The notes under the pieces: model-generated
What the model was told of the DNA's origin: nothing
Database searches by the model: none
What the model saw: the letters and a program-made list of their open reading frames with translations, nothing else
In this document: piece after piece, positions 1-6,604 of the stretch
Layout: each line of letters opens with the position of its first letter
Numbering within the stretch: position 1 is the first letter of the stretch
Source: Methanobacteriota archaeon
GTDB lineage: Archaea > Thermoplasmatota > E2 > DHVEG-1
Assembly (NCBI GenBank): GCA_903930505.1
Contig: CAIYYQ010000307.1
Span: 1-14,735 of the forward strand
Direction of reading: 5' to 3'
DNA length: 14,735 nucleotides
Position numbers and translations under genes: made by a program

Positions 1-278
1 ACCTGGTTTTTACCCGGTTTTCTTCACTATTCTCTCTTCACCTCAGATGATAAGACTAATAATTTATCCACATAAAAACATTTTGTAACTCAAAGTAAAA
101 TCATCATTTTCCATCCGTGCCCAAGTAATTCAGGTTCAACCAAGCATCAGTAGGCTGCTTCTCCTTCATGGTGTTGTGTGAGTAATTACTCCCTAAAAAA
201 TTCGTCAATAGTCGATATTTACTACGTTAAAATAAAATACTGCTGCCTCCATATCAATACCAGAACGGGGGAACCAAA
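1..278. other. Intergenic leader region, promoter of the first gene
   Basis: No gene is recognisable here on either strand. The last 60 bases look like the promoter and leader of the gene at 279. An A/T-rich TATA-like stretch (TTAAAATAAAATA) lies near 229-241, about 40-50 nt before the start. A purine-rich CGGGGGAA near 265-272 could act as ribosome binding site. A TTTTCCATCCGTG motif near 108-120 resembles a degenerate copy of the repeat family found later in the window, but it stands alone. Confidence 0.4.
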
Positions 279-1706
279 ATGAACCGAATCGGAACCACAG
301 CAATACTGTTCTTGTTCCTTGGAGTAGCACTCTCACCGATCAGTACCGGCTCTCAGTTGAACAAAAACACGATGATACAAAAGGAAAATATCACACCTCC
401 ATCAAAGACAACAGAAGATACTCCGACAATGACCCCTGAAGACGAAGGGGATCATTTTCCTTGCGGATGTGAATGGTGGTGGCTCTACACCATGTGCACA
501 CTCGAAGATGGAAGCGAATGGGATATCTGCATTCAATTCTTGTACCAGATGAATTGGACAAAAACACAATGGTCGAGTACCGACGGCGTCTCCTATCTGA
601 GGATTCAAAGCTGGGATCGACACACCGGGGATCTGTTTACCTGCATGCATATCAACACCCAACCTGGATTATTTCATCATGAAAAAGAGATGGTGAATCT
701 CACCTACTACGACTCCACCATGACCGGGGTATACCCAAACTATACTGCCTTTATCCATGACGATACCAACAATATATCAATGACGGTGGAATTCCATGCA
801 ACCGCTGCTCCATACTTAGCAGGGACTGAATCAGTTGGAGGGGTTATTCCCTGGGGAACCGGCTCGTTTCAATACTGGACACTCCCATTGGTAACGCTCC
901 ATGGGGCACTCACAATAAAGAATGTTTCCTCATCAGTCACTGGGATCGGGTACATGGAACATTTCTTTGGTGATGCACATTTATTTGATACGTTTCTGCG
1001 AACGAAATCACTTCGTAATCTTCTCCAACTCTACAGCCTGTATTCCTCATTTGAAAAATGGATCCTGAAAGAAAACCTAAAAAACGGATTTATCTCAATG
1101 AACTCACTGGATACCAGCACGGATAACCTCGTTGGTTACGATTGGATTTGGACAGGGTTTGACAATGGATGGAGTATGATCCTCTACCGTCTCTCTGCAT
1201 TCACGGTCAATGACGGACAATCACTGGGAGTAATCGTGATATCTGATGGGAACACCTCGTGGGAATTCGGTGATCTCTATATCAAAGTGCTCAGAGAAGC
1301 CTATCTCAAAGAACGAGATATGTATCTTCCCATGGATTTTGAAATCATCGCACGAAAAGACGCAAAAGAATTCCATGTCGTATTTAACAGCACGACAAAT
1401 GCCACTACCATGTACTTTAAAAAAGGGTTTTTTGAATTCGGGAATTTTCTCGTGGCAGGAGAGGCACACGGATATTTTAAAGACAATGACACAATGATAC
1501 CTCTCACGGGAAAAGGAACCAATACACCACTACGGTACATCCCCCGAGTCATTAAACATATCTCTTCAAATATCGAATTGATTTTACCACCAAAAGGAGT
1601 GGGTATTTCCCTCCGAAAAGTCACCCACTACCTCGGGATTGAAATCAGCTTCAAATTGTTGTTACGCCCAATCTTTACGCTCACGTTCTCTATTACCCCA
1701 TCCTGA
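279..1706 (+). CDS. Secreted CrtC/AttH-like lipocalin-fold protein
   Basis: A 475-residue exported protein. Residues 1-25 form a signal peptide with a hydrophobic core, followed by a Thr/Pro/Glu-rich linker to about residue 58. The rest matches the hydroxyneurosporene synthase (CrtC)/AttH family, a double lipocalin-like beta-barrel. Visible signatures are EWWW at 65-68 (family EWWY), the GxGxxEH element at 222-228 followed by FFGD, and a second-half WIWTGFDNGWSMILYRL segment (289-305), like the W-x-W plus DG-LM-Y element of AttH proteins. Family members act as hydratases on carotenoids or have unknown roles in hydrophobic ligand handling. No carotenoid genes are nearby, so the substrate is unknown and carotenoid hydration should not be assumed. 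The start is supported by the signal peptide and a purine-rich GGGGGAA 7-13 nt upstream. The family call is firm, the function is not. Confidence 0.75.
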   Translation: MNRIGTTAILFLFLGVALSPISTGSQLNKNTMIQKENITPPSKTTEDTPTMTPEDEGDHFPCGCEWWWLYTMCTLEDGSEWDICIQFLYQMNWTKTQWSSTDGVSYLRIQSWDRHTGDLFTCMHINTQPGLFHHEKEMVNLTYYDSTMTGVYPNYTAFIHDDTNNISMTVEFHATAAPYLAGTESVGGVIPWGTGSFQYWTLPLVTLHGALTIKNVSSSVTGIGYMEHFFGDAHLFDTFLRTKSLRNLLQLYSLYSSFEKWILKENLKNGFISMNSLDTSTDNLVGYDWIWTGFDNGWSMILYRLSAFTVNDGQSLGVIVISDGNTSWEFGDLYIKVLREAYLKERDMYLPMDFEIIARKDAKEFHVVFNSTTNATTMYFKKGFFEFGNFLVAGEAHGYFKDNDTMIPLTGKGTNTPLRYIPRVIKHISSNIELILPPKGVGISLRKVTHYLGIEISFKLLLRPIFTLTFSITPS

Positions 1707-1819
1707 ACAAAAAAATCCCATTTTCGTCGCCTGACTCGTATATAACAATTCAAAAAAGGAATACCGTGCATCAATTGAATACAATGGAGATAAAAAATGA
1801 TAAGGATGCTTTTTTTTTA
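1707..1819. terminator. Convergent intergenic region with T-run terminators
   Basis: This short gap separates two convergent genes. A T9 run at 1810-1818 on the + strand fits archaeal U-rich termination for the upstream + gene. On the opposite strand, T6 near 1787-1792 could serve the - gene. A single copy of the intergenic repeat sits at 1714-1736. Confidence 0.4.
1714..1736 (+). repeat. Single copy of the TTTCCCAT..GTCRCCTG repeat
   Basis: The sequence TCCCATTTTCGTCGCCTGAC matches the core of the repeat family seen as arrays at 2826-3020, 3849-3945, 4617-4862 and 8219-8292. It is in the same orientation. It lies just after the lipocalin-like gene. Confidence 0.6.
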
Positions 1820-2230
1820 CTAGGTTGAACTGTCTAAAATGATAACATATCGAAACATTACGATCCCGATACACATTATATTTTTTGTATCAGTTCCCAA
1901 CTCAATAATAGTAATTCCGAATCGAATGGGAATAGGATAATACTTATTGATATAATCTTTTGAAGAGACGACGCCGTCATCTGTAATGTTTTTTTGCAGT
2001 GGATGTTTTGAATTTATTCTAGCTGCATAAAATATATTTAAGGAGTAATGGACTGATGTATTACCTTCATTATCAACAGTTATCCAGATGGTATGATTTC
2101 TTACGACACCTATGTTCAGAACTACATCTTTTTCTTCAGCAATGGACACATGTTCGGCATGGGTTTGTGGCATAAATATAGATCCGATGAAAAGGATGCA
2201 TACGAATAACGACATCAATGCGTGTTTCAT
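1820..2230 (-). CDS. Small secreted beta-sandwich protein, unknown function
   Basis: The product is 136 residues from the start at 2230. That start is chosen because GGAGG sits 8 nt upstream; an in-frame ATG at 2245 overlaps the binding site itself and would give a 141-residue form. A signal peptide covers the first 25 residues (cleavage near THA-EH). The mature part is beta-rich, with an NEGNTSVHYSLNIF segment typical of CARDB-like adhesion or scaffold domains. The C-terminal FGITIIELGTDTK and GIVMFRYVIIL resemble the closing strands of such domains in euryarchaeal secreted proteins; the last stretch could instead be a membrane anchor. The gene ends in TAG followed directly by TAA. No function can be assigned. 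Confidence 0.6.
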   Translation of the reverse strand: MKHALMSLFVCILFIGSIFMPQTHAEHVSIAEEKDVVLNIGVVRNHTIWITVDNEGNTSVHYSLNIFYAARINSKHPLQKNITDDGVVSSKDYINKYYPIPIRFGITIIELGTDTKNIMCIGIVMFRYVIILDSST

Positions 2231-2284
2231 TGTTTGTTCCTCCATGAAATGTCACCTATATGATCATTACATTTATTATGATAT

Positions 2285-2305
2285 TACATTAAATATATAA
2301 ATATT
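2285..2305 (-). promoter_or_regulatory. TATA box for the small secreted protein gene
   Basis: On the - strand this reads ATATTTATATATTTAATG, a strong archaeal TATA element about 60-70 nt before the start at 2230. That predicts a leader near 40 nt containing the GGAGG site. Confidence 0.45.
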
Positions 2306-2382
2306 GTGTTTTCAAAATCTAACCATGAATTATATAGAACGATAATCACAGATCCCATCGAGATTACTTTGTTTCAGTCACA

Positions 2383-2751
2383 TTACAGATTTTGCTTCCC
2401 CTTTTTGAATCCCTGTTTTTTTGTTTCTTCCTCTGAGACTTTAATGATAATACTGCTGCTGTTTTCCTTTTTGTTTATGGCTTTGTCCCAGGCTTCCATG
2501 TCTGCGCTGATCCAGTCCTTGATGGTTTTCAGCTGAGGCGACGATGTTGTTGATGTTGTTGTTTCTGTTGCTTCATTTGTTACATCATCTTTATGTCTGT
2601 TTCTTACCAGGTCCTGCAAACTTTTTGTTGTTGGGTTTAGGTTGTTGCTTTGTTGATGGTTGCTGCACAGGGGTTTTTTGTATTTGTTCATTGAGAATCT
2701 GAATTCTTCTGTGGTGATGGTCTGTTTGCATTCCGCGCAAAAATATGTCAT
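2383..2751 (-). CDS. Small zinc-finger protein of unknown function
   Basis: A 122-residue protein not recognised as a named family. The N-terminal 32 residues carry C5-x2-C8 and C29-x2-H32, a probable single zinc-binding knuckle within FCAEC...PLCSNH. A Thr/Ser/Asn-rich, probably disordered linker (about 38-75) follows. The C-terminal half is charged and helical (LKTIKDWISADMEAWDKAI) and ends in a Lys/Gln-rich basic tail. The composition suggests a nucleic-acid-binding or adaptor role, but this is inference. GGTGA lies about 5 nt ahead of the start and may be the ribosome binding site. The gene is divergent from the Doc-type gene, with a repeat array between them. Low-complexity codons such as the CAACAACATC runs around 2540-2570 set it apart from its neighbours. 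Confidence 0.55.
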   Translation of the reverse strand: MTYFCAECKQTITTEEFRFSMNKYKKPLCSNHQQSNNLNPTTKSLQDLVRNRHKDDVTNEATETTTSTTSSPQLKTIKDWISADMEAWDKAINKKENSSSIIIKVSEEETKKQGFKKGKQNL

Positions 2752-2825
2752 AAGTTCACCGCAAACTCGGTAGCACTGGTCAGATATTAAGGGTTACTCG
2801 CAAAAAATCCCAACCAAGAACCCGG

Positions 2826-3020
2826 TATTTCCCATCGATATGTCCCGGTAATTCCCAACTGTGTCACCTGAAACATGGGTCATTGATTTCCTTTCCTCCG
2901 AGAGAAATTTCCTATCCGTGTCACCTGGAAAATTCCCATCTGTGTCACTTTTGGTTTCCCATCTTTGCGACTTTTCATTTCCCAACTCTGTCACTTCAAG
3001 TCTTTCATCGTTGTTGCTCA
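2826..3020 (+). repeat. Repeat array A, about seven 23-bp units
   Basis: Units with core TTTCCCATCTGTGTCACCTG have their CCC (or CCT) at 2831, 2854, 2911, 2935, 2958, 2981 and, degenerate, near 3005. Spacings are 23, 57, 24, 23, 23 and about 24. The 57-bp gap holds two stretches shared with other arrays: GTCACCTGAAACA..TCATTGA (also at 4628-4651) and a pyrimidine/AGAGAAA stretch leading into TTTCC (also before 3851). All units point the same way. Because the period is usually not a multiple of three, open frames across it are not genes. The array fills the 330-bp gap between the zinc-finger gene and the Doc-type gene. Confidence 0.75.
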
Positions 3021-3081
3021 TACTATCAACGCTACGACAATGGTGTAATGGTATCGAACCGGAGTAACAATCTTTTTTATC

Positions 3082-3600
3082 ATGATATCCTTTCTTAGAT
3101 TTGACTCTATGTTTGTCAAAACGAAAAAATGGCTGGAAACAGAACAATTCATCTATGAAGAAATAAATGAAATTAAATATCCAACCAAAGAAACAATCAT
3201 CATGATTCATGATTACCTAATTGAAACATTCATTGCAGAAGGTGAATCAGCACATCGAGGAATTATGTCTGATGCTGCGCTTTCCTTTCATGGTATTCAA
3301 GCATACCAGGATGAAAAAGAAAACAAAAAAGATGACATTATTTTGAAAGGAGCCTTGATTTTTAATCAATTCCTCCAAGCGGGTCATCCCTTTGTCGACG
3401 GTAACAAACGAACAGGATTTATCGCATTGTGGTTATTTCTTACTCTCAATGGATTTAGTTTAAATGTCTCCTCATAGGCGTATAAAAAACATCTGAAACA
3501 AATTAACAAATGGGCGATGGAAACAGATTTAGATAATACAATTGAAATTGTAGATTGGATAAAACAAAATATCATCTGGATAAACGGTATGAAAAAATAA
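3082..3600 (+). pseudogene. doc: Doc-type Fic-fold protein interrupted by in-frame TAG
   Basis: Codons 1-131 encode a Fic/Doc domain with the catalytic motif HPFVDGNKRTG starting at residue 102. The Lys after GN is the Doc-type form (HxFxxxNKR), known in phage P1 Doc to phosphorylate EF-Tu rather than AMP-modify targets. At 3475-3477 the frame meets TAG, then continues in frame for 40 codons (AYKKHLKQINKWAMETDL...) to TAA at 3598-3600. This tail is helical and fits the last helices of the fold, so the intact protein would be about 172 residues. The simplest reading is a one-base nonsense mutation (for example from GAG, AAG or CAG); amber decoding as pyrrolysine is a less likely alternative. 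The stop leaves only about 20 residues after the motif. No Phd-type antitoxin gene is visible upstream, where repeat array A lies. Met at 3109 is an alternative start; neither start has a convincing ribosome binding site. Confidence 0.75.
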
Positions 3601-3607
3601 AATATTT

Positions 3608-3721
3608 TTAGTCAGCGAGTTTTTTCAATAGTTTCTTATTTTTTTTAATGAATTGATTGAATTCCTTTGAAAGATCAACTGATCCCCGAGTCACTTTATG
3701 TTTTTTTTGAGATTCTGTCAT
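3608..3721 (-). CDS. Putative 37-residue basic microprotein
   Basis: A short frame on the - strand starts at the ATG at 3721 and ends with TAA at 3608-3610. It would encode a Lys-rich peptide with a KVTRGSVDLSKEFNQFIKKN segment and a helical KKNKKLLKKLAD end. It converges tail to tail with the Doc-type gene, seven bases apart. Two features favour a real gene: a good TATA element (CTATAAATAG at about 3764-3774) some 45 nt upstream, and a purine-rich GTAGGAAG a few bases before ATG. The middle vaguely recalls the strand-helix start of small DNA-binding antitoxins, but the match is too weak for a family call. Confidence 0.35.
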   Translation of the reverse strand: MTESQKKHKVTRGSVDLSKEFNQFIKKNKKLLKKLAD

Positions 3722-3761
3722 ACGACTTCCTACTCAATTATCATTTATTCTTATCCTCTAT

Positions 3762-3777
3762 TTATAGATTGTTATTG
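3762..3777 (-). promoter_or_regulatory. TATA box upstream of the 37-residue ORF
   Basis: Read on the - strand, AATCTATAAATAGAGG is a near-ideal archaeal TATA box. Transcription would begin about 25 nt downstream, near 3744, leaving a leader of about 20 nt before the ATG at 3721. No other - strand gene lies within reach. Confidence 0.45.
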
Positions 3778-3848
3778 ACATAAATTAAATTTACATGCCC
3801 GACTCGGTTACCTGAGAGTACTCTTATTAATTTCTTGCCTCTTAGAAA

Positions 3849-3945
3849 AATTTCCCATCCGTGTCGCCTGGGAATTTTTCTATCTGTGTCGCCTAGCATT
3901 TCCCGTTTGTGTCACCTGATATTTCCTGTTTTCGTCACTGATTGT
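3849..3945 (+). repeat. Repeat array B, four 23-25-bp units
   Basis: Units begin with their CCC-equivalent at 3854, 3879, 3902 and 3925 (spacings 25, 23, 23). The first two keep GTGTCGCCTGGG or GTGTCGCCTAG, the third GTGTCACCTG, the fourth TTCGTCACTG. The 20 bases to the left (TTTCTTGCCTCTTAGAAAAA) align with 2887-2907 in array A, so part of the flank was copied along with the units. Confidence 0.75.
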
Positions 3946-4059
3946 GTGGCGGGAGGTAAAACCTGAGTGTTTGTCACCAAGGAAGAAATTAGCTTCAAAA
4001 CTTTTTTTTGGCATTCAATTTGTTTTTACTCCTTTTTTTCATCCAGGACCTTGAGATGA

Positions 4060-4085
4060 ATATCTATAGATATATTTTTATGCGA
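4060..4085 (+). promoter_or_regulatory. Promoter and candidate operator of the winged-helix gene
   Basis: A perfect 14-bp palindrome, ATATCTATAGATAT, at 4060-4073 runs directly into a TATA-like ATATATTTTTATG. The start codon is at 4118, giving a leader of roughly 15-20 nt. An inverted repeat over a TATA box is the usual layout for repression, and autoregulation by the downstream winged-helix protein is a reasonable inference. Confidence 0.45.
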
Positions 4086-4117
4086 GTAAATACTATGAAA
4101 TACTTGGCGATAAAAAC

Positions 4118-4498
4118 ATGAAGGAGAAAAATTTTGTTGTCCTTGATAAGGAAGATGAGAAAGCCGTCCAGATATTCAATGAGCTCGGAATGCCAAAAAA
4201 TCTCGCAAAAACACTACTCTATATTTATCAAGTTGATGAATGCAAAACTGCAGATATTGAACAATGTACAGAGCTTCGACAACCTGAAGTGAGTGTTGCT
4301 ATCAGGGAATTGCGGAAGAAAGGATGGATAAAAACACGGTACGTGAAAAAGAAAGGTAAAGGAAGACCCAATCATATCTATAAACCTGCTAAGACGTTAT
4401 CTGATGTTATGAAAACTTTTGAGCAGGAGAAATTAAAAGAAGTTGAAGCCATTCAAAGCGATATGGTAGAACTAGAACATCTTCTGAGAAATCGTTGA
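4118..4498 (+). CDS. Winged-helix transcriptional regulator (COG4738-like)
   Basis: A 126-residue DNA-binding protein. After a short charged N-terminus, residues about 18-85 form a winged helix-turn-helix: helices around LGMPKNLAKTLLYIYQ and TADIEQCTELRQ, recognition helix PEVSVAIRELRKKGW, then the wing KTRYVKKKGKGRPNHIYKPA. A C-terminal coiled-coil-like helix (about 88-125, FEQEKLKEVEAIQSDMVELEHLL) probably dimerises it. The pattern fits the archaeal predicted regulators grouped with TrmB/MarR-like proteins (COG4738). No ligand domain is present, so it likely responds by binding competition or to an unseen partner. No ribosome binding site is visible; a short leader is expected from the TATA box position. 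The palindrome over its own promoter suggests autoregulation. Its targets are unknown. Confidence 0.7.
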   Translation: MKEKNFVVLDKEDEKAVQIFNELGMPKNLAKTLLYIYQVDECKTADIEQCTELRQPEVSVAIRELRKKGWIKTRYVKKKGKGRPNHIYKPAKTLSDVMKTFEQEKLKEVEAIQSDMVELEHLLRNR

Positions 4499-4586
4499 GT
4501 TCTAAACTTATATTTTTTCCAACTTCCAATCTGGTTTTATCTCCTGCTTCCTAAATCTTCTTTTCAGTCCTCATTCATCCATTCAG

Positions 4587-4613
4587 CAAACCCGGCAGAC
4601 CCGCCAAACCCGC
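4587..4613 (+). repeat. Three tandem 9-bp CAAACCCGC-like units
   Basis: CAAACCCGG, CAGACCCGC and CAAACCCGC follow each other without a gap, and the next bases are TATTTCCCAT, the start of a unit of the larger repeat family. A related CGGCAAACCCCGCAAG..AACTCGG lead-in precedes array D at 8192-8217, and AACCCGG precedes array A. The element seems to be a leader of the arrays. Confidence 0.6.
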
Positions 4614-4616
4614 TAT

Positions 4617-4862
4617 TTCCCATTTTCGTCACCTGAAACACCATTCATTGACCTAAAAAGCAGAGCCTGCGTTAACCTAACAAAATAGGGAGTAAAACGC
4701 TTCCCATCTTCGTTGCTTTTCGTTTTCCCATCTGTGTCACCTGGGAAATTCCCATCTATGTCACTTTTGATTTCCTATCTTTGTCGCTTAGCGTTTCCCA
4801 TTTGTGTCACTTTTCATTTCCTGTTTTCGATGCCTTTCTATTTCCATCAGTGTTGCTTGATC
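4617..4862 (+). repeat. Repeat array C, one leading plus seven tandem units
   Basis: A first unit sits at 4616-4635 (CCC at 4619), followed by GTCACCTGAAACA..TCATTGA shared with array A. After about 60 bases, seven tandem units have CCC, CCT or CC at 4703, 4727, 4751, 4774, 4797, 4820 and about 4843 (spacings 24, 24, 23, 23, 23, 23). Half of the units read GTGTCAC or ATGTCAC, others TTCGTTGC or TTTGTCGC. The array occupies most of the 489-bp gap between the regulator gene and the end of the NosD-like gene. Confidence 0.75.
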
Positions 4863-4868
4863 CATTTC

Positions 4869-4920
4869 ATTTGTAAAAAAAAAGAGATTGGTCAGTATGG
4901 TGCTGGCCTTTTTTATTTTG
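4869..4920. terminator. Bidirectional hairpin with T-runs on both strands
   Basis: GGTCAG (4890-4895) and CTGGCC (4903-4908) can pair with one mismatch around a 7-nt loop. On the + strand the stem is followed by TTTTTTATTTT; on the - strand it is followed by a T9 run (A9 at 4875-4883). It lies between converging units, the regulator gene plus repeat array on + and the NosD-like gene on -. Confidence 0.45.
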
Positions 4921-4987
4921 GGTGATTGCTTTGGCAATGCCTTTGCTTTCGTTATCCAACCATTTTTTTTTACCTGGCTGTATTTTT

Positions 4988-6589
4988 CTATGAGATATCA
5001 TTTGGTATTAATGCGGGGTGTCGATCAATGTTCACCCATGGTATTTCAATACTGTAGCCTCCACGTTCCCAATAATTTTCATACAGGAGTAATTTGCCGT
5101 TGATTATCTTTGGAAAGAGGAGCGGACGTTCCCAATAATTCTTTACCCATCGGTTAAAATAGATGGTATAGAACGATGCGTCTTTATCGTTGCCCATGAA
5201 ATTGTTATGGGCAATCGTATTCAGAAAAGCTCCTTGAAGAAAAATTCCCTTGAAACAATTTCGTATGGTGTTGTATTCCACGGTGTTTCGAAACAAGGTG
5301 ATGTCTACACCAATGCTGCAATTTTGTATCAGGTTTTTTCTAATGGTGCCTTTTGAGGAACTCATGGATATACCATAATAATCACCGTCTGAGATGGTAT
5401 TTTTCTCGATGATGTTTGAACGTCCATTATAATCGTCAACACCGAACGCGTTTTTGCTAAGGGTGTTATCAGTGATTATGTTATTGAGTGATGATTCAAG
5501 ACTGATGCCGTCCCAACAGTTCGAAAGAATATTGCTTCTTACGATTGAATTTTGTGTTCCTACAAGTTTGATTCCGATATTTACATTGGAAATCATTAGG
5601 TGTTCAACAGTGATATCTGTGCAATTAACTAGGATAACCTGACCAGCGTCATCTATAATTTTGTTTGATTCGCTGACAAGGAAAACAAAAGGTTTTCCAT
5701 TCACCGTATTATCACTAAATACATTGATTTCTGATTTGTAGCACTCAAAACCTGTTTTTTCGAGGATGTTATCTTCGATGATGTTGTTGGTTGAGGTCCA
5801 GAGAGAAATACCAATCACTGCATTTCCAACAACCGCTGTTATTGTGTTATTTGCGATAATATTGCCTGTGCCATCTAAGGAAATCCCGATTGGTTTCGTA
5901 TATTCATCATTATTCCCGATGATAACATTGTTTCTGACAATGTTATATGATCCAAATATGTAAATACCATCATCAAGACTATCATTTATCACATTATTTT
6001 CAATGGTGTTGTTTGAGGAGTCCAGGATTTGTATCGCAGTAAACGTTCTTGTTATTTCCGTGTTGAACACATGGGTGTTTTGTTCCCTGTACAGGGTTAT
6101 TCCATACCCGCTCCATCCGTTGATGTTTGGTTTGATTTTTACGTTCGTGACAATGGTGTTGTTTGCTGTAATACGTACTGCAGCATCACCGTAATTCATG
6201 ATGGTAAAACCATTCAATTCCACATCATCGGCATTTATGGTGACGATAGGATCATATGAATTCCCTGTGTAATTGATGACAGTGGTTTCTTGTCCTTCTC
6301 CCAGTAACGTGATGGTCTCATTGATGAATATTTTTTCGTCGTACGGAGATGAATCGTCGAATACAAAGACGGTGTCTCCCATGCTTGCGTTATCGATGGC
6401 ATCCTGGATTTTGCTGTAGTTTTCAGGTCCGCTGCCGCCGACGTAGTGTGTGGCGCCTGGACCTAATGCATTGTGATTTTCTCCGTTTATCTGATTATCA
6501 TTCAAGGTCTCTGCTATTGCGGTTGATGCAGTAGCGAACACCAGCATGCCGAGTAGGATGCTCGCAATTGTTGCTGTTTTTTTGTTCAT
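4988..6589 (-). CDS. Secreted NosD-like right-handed beta-helix protein
   Basis: The product is 533 residues from the start at 6589, chosen because GGAGG lies 8 nt before that ATG; an in-frame ATG at 6604 overlaps the binding site. A signal peptide (KKTATIASILLGMLVFATAS, cleavage near AIA-ET) is followed by HYVGGSGPENYSKIQDAID, the usual entry to archaeal NosD-type beta-helices. Then come many parallel beta-helix repeats of about 22-24 residues (NNTIENNVI, YNIVRNNVII, NSIVRSNIL, NIITDNTL, NTVEYNTI). The C-terminus has the NRWVKNYWERP and WVNIDRHP blocks of this family, with the NYWER piece duplicated. Such proteins bind or cleave polysaccharides, or scaffold surface structures; the substrate here is unknown. 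It stands alone, without nos genes, so a nitrous-oxide-reductase maturation role is unlikely. It ends in TAG with TAA six codons further. Confidence 0.75.
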   Translation of the reverse strand: MNKKTATIASILLGMLVFATASTAIAETLNDNQINGENHNALGPGATHYVGGSGPENYSKIQDAIDNASMGDTVFVFDDSSPYDEKIFINETITLLGEGQETTVINYTGNSYDPIVTINADDVELNGFTIMNYGDAAVRITANNTIVTNVKIKPNINGWSGYGITLYREQNTHVFNTEITRTFTAIQILDSSNNTIENNVINDSLDDGIYIFGSYNIVRNNVIIGNNDEYTKPIGISLDGTGNIIANNTITAVVGNAVIGISLWTSTNNIIEDNILEKTGFECYKSEINVFSDNTVNGKPFVFLVSESNKIIDDAGQVILVNCTDITVEHLMISNVNIGIKLVGTQNSIVRSNILSNCWDGISLESSLNNIITDNTLSKNAFGVDDYNGRSNIIEKNTISDGDYYGISMSSSKGTIRKNLIQNCSIGVDITLFRNTVEYNTIRNCFKGIFLQGAFLNTIAHNNFMGNDKDASFYTIYFNRWVKNYWERPLLFPKIINGKLLLYENYWERGGYSIEIPWVNIDRHPALIPNDIS

Positions 6590-6604
6590 TTTTTTTTCCT
6601 CCAT

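Noticed and set aside
2826..3020. CRISPR array
   Set aside because: Units are degenerate and nearly contiguous, with no constant long repeat and no unique spacers of uniform length. No cas1, cas2 or effector genes are present; the nuclease has a Cas4-like core but stands alone.
3040..3070. tRNA-like ATGGTATCGAACCGGAG
   Set aside because: Only a TCGAA-like string is present; no acceptor stem, anticodon arm or CCA partner can be formed around it.
2794..3210. Frame on the - strand with GDTDGNFPGDTD-like peptide repeats
   Set aside because: It is the translation of repeat array A and overlaps the Doc-type gene. The 23-bp period shifts frame at each unit, so the apparent peptide repeat is not kept.
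3475..3477. Pyrrolysine codon as the main explanation of the TAG
   Set aside because: No pyl genes are in the window and a single TAG in a toxin gene without antitoxin is more simply a nonsense mutation. Kept only as an alternative.
4713..4925. Open frames across array C, and similar ones at 2861-3098 and 8102-8308
   Set aside because: They are made of repeat units, have no ribosome binding sites and give low-complexity FPSVSPGKFP-like products.
4988..6589. nosD function (copper-site maturation of nitrous oxide reductase)
   Set aside because: The fold matches NosD-like beta-helices, but there are no nos genes and such proteins are common surface proteins in archaea.
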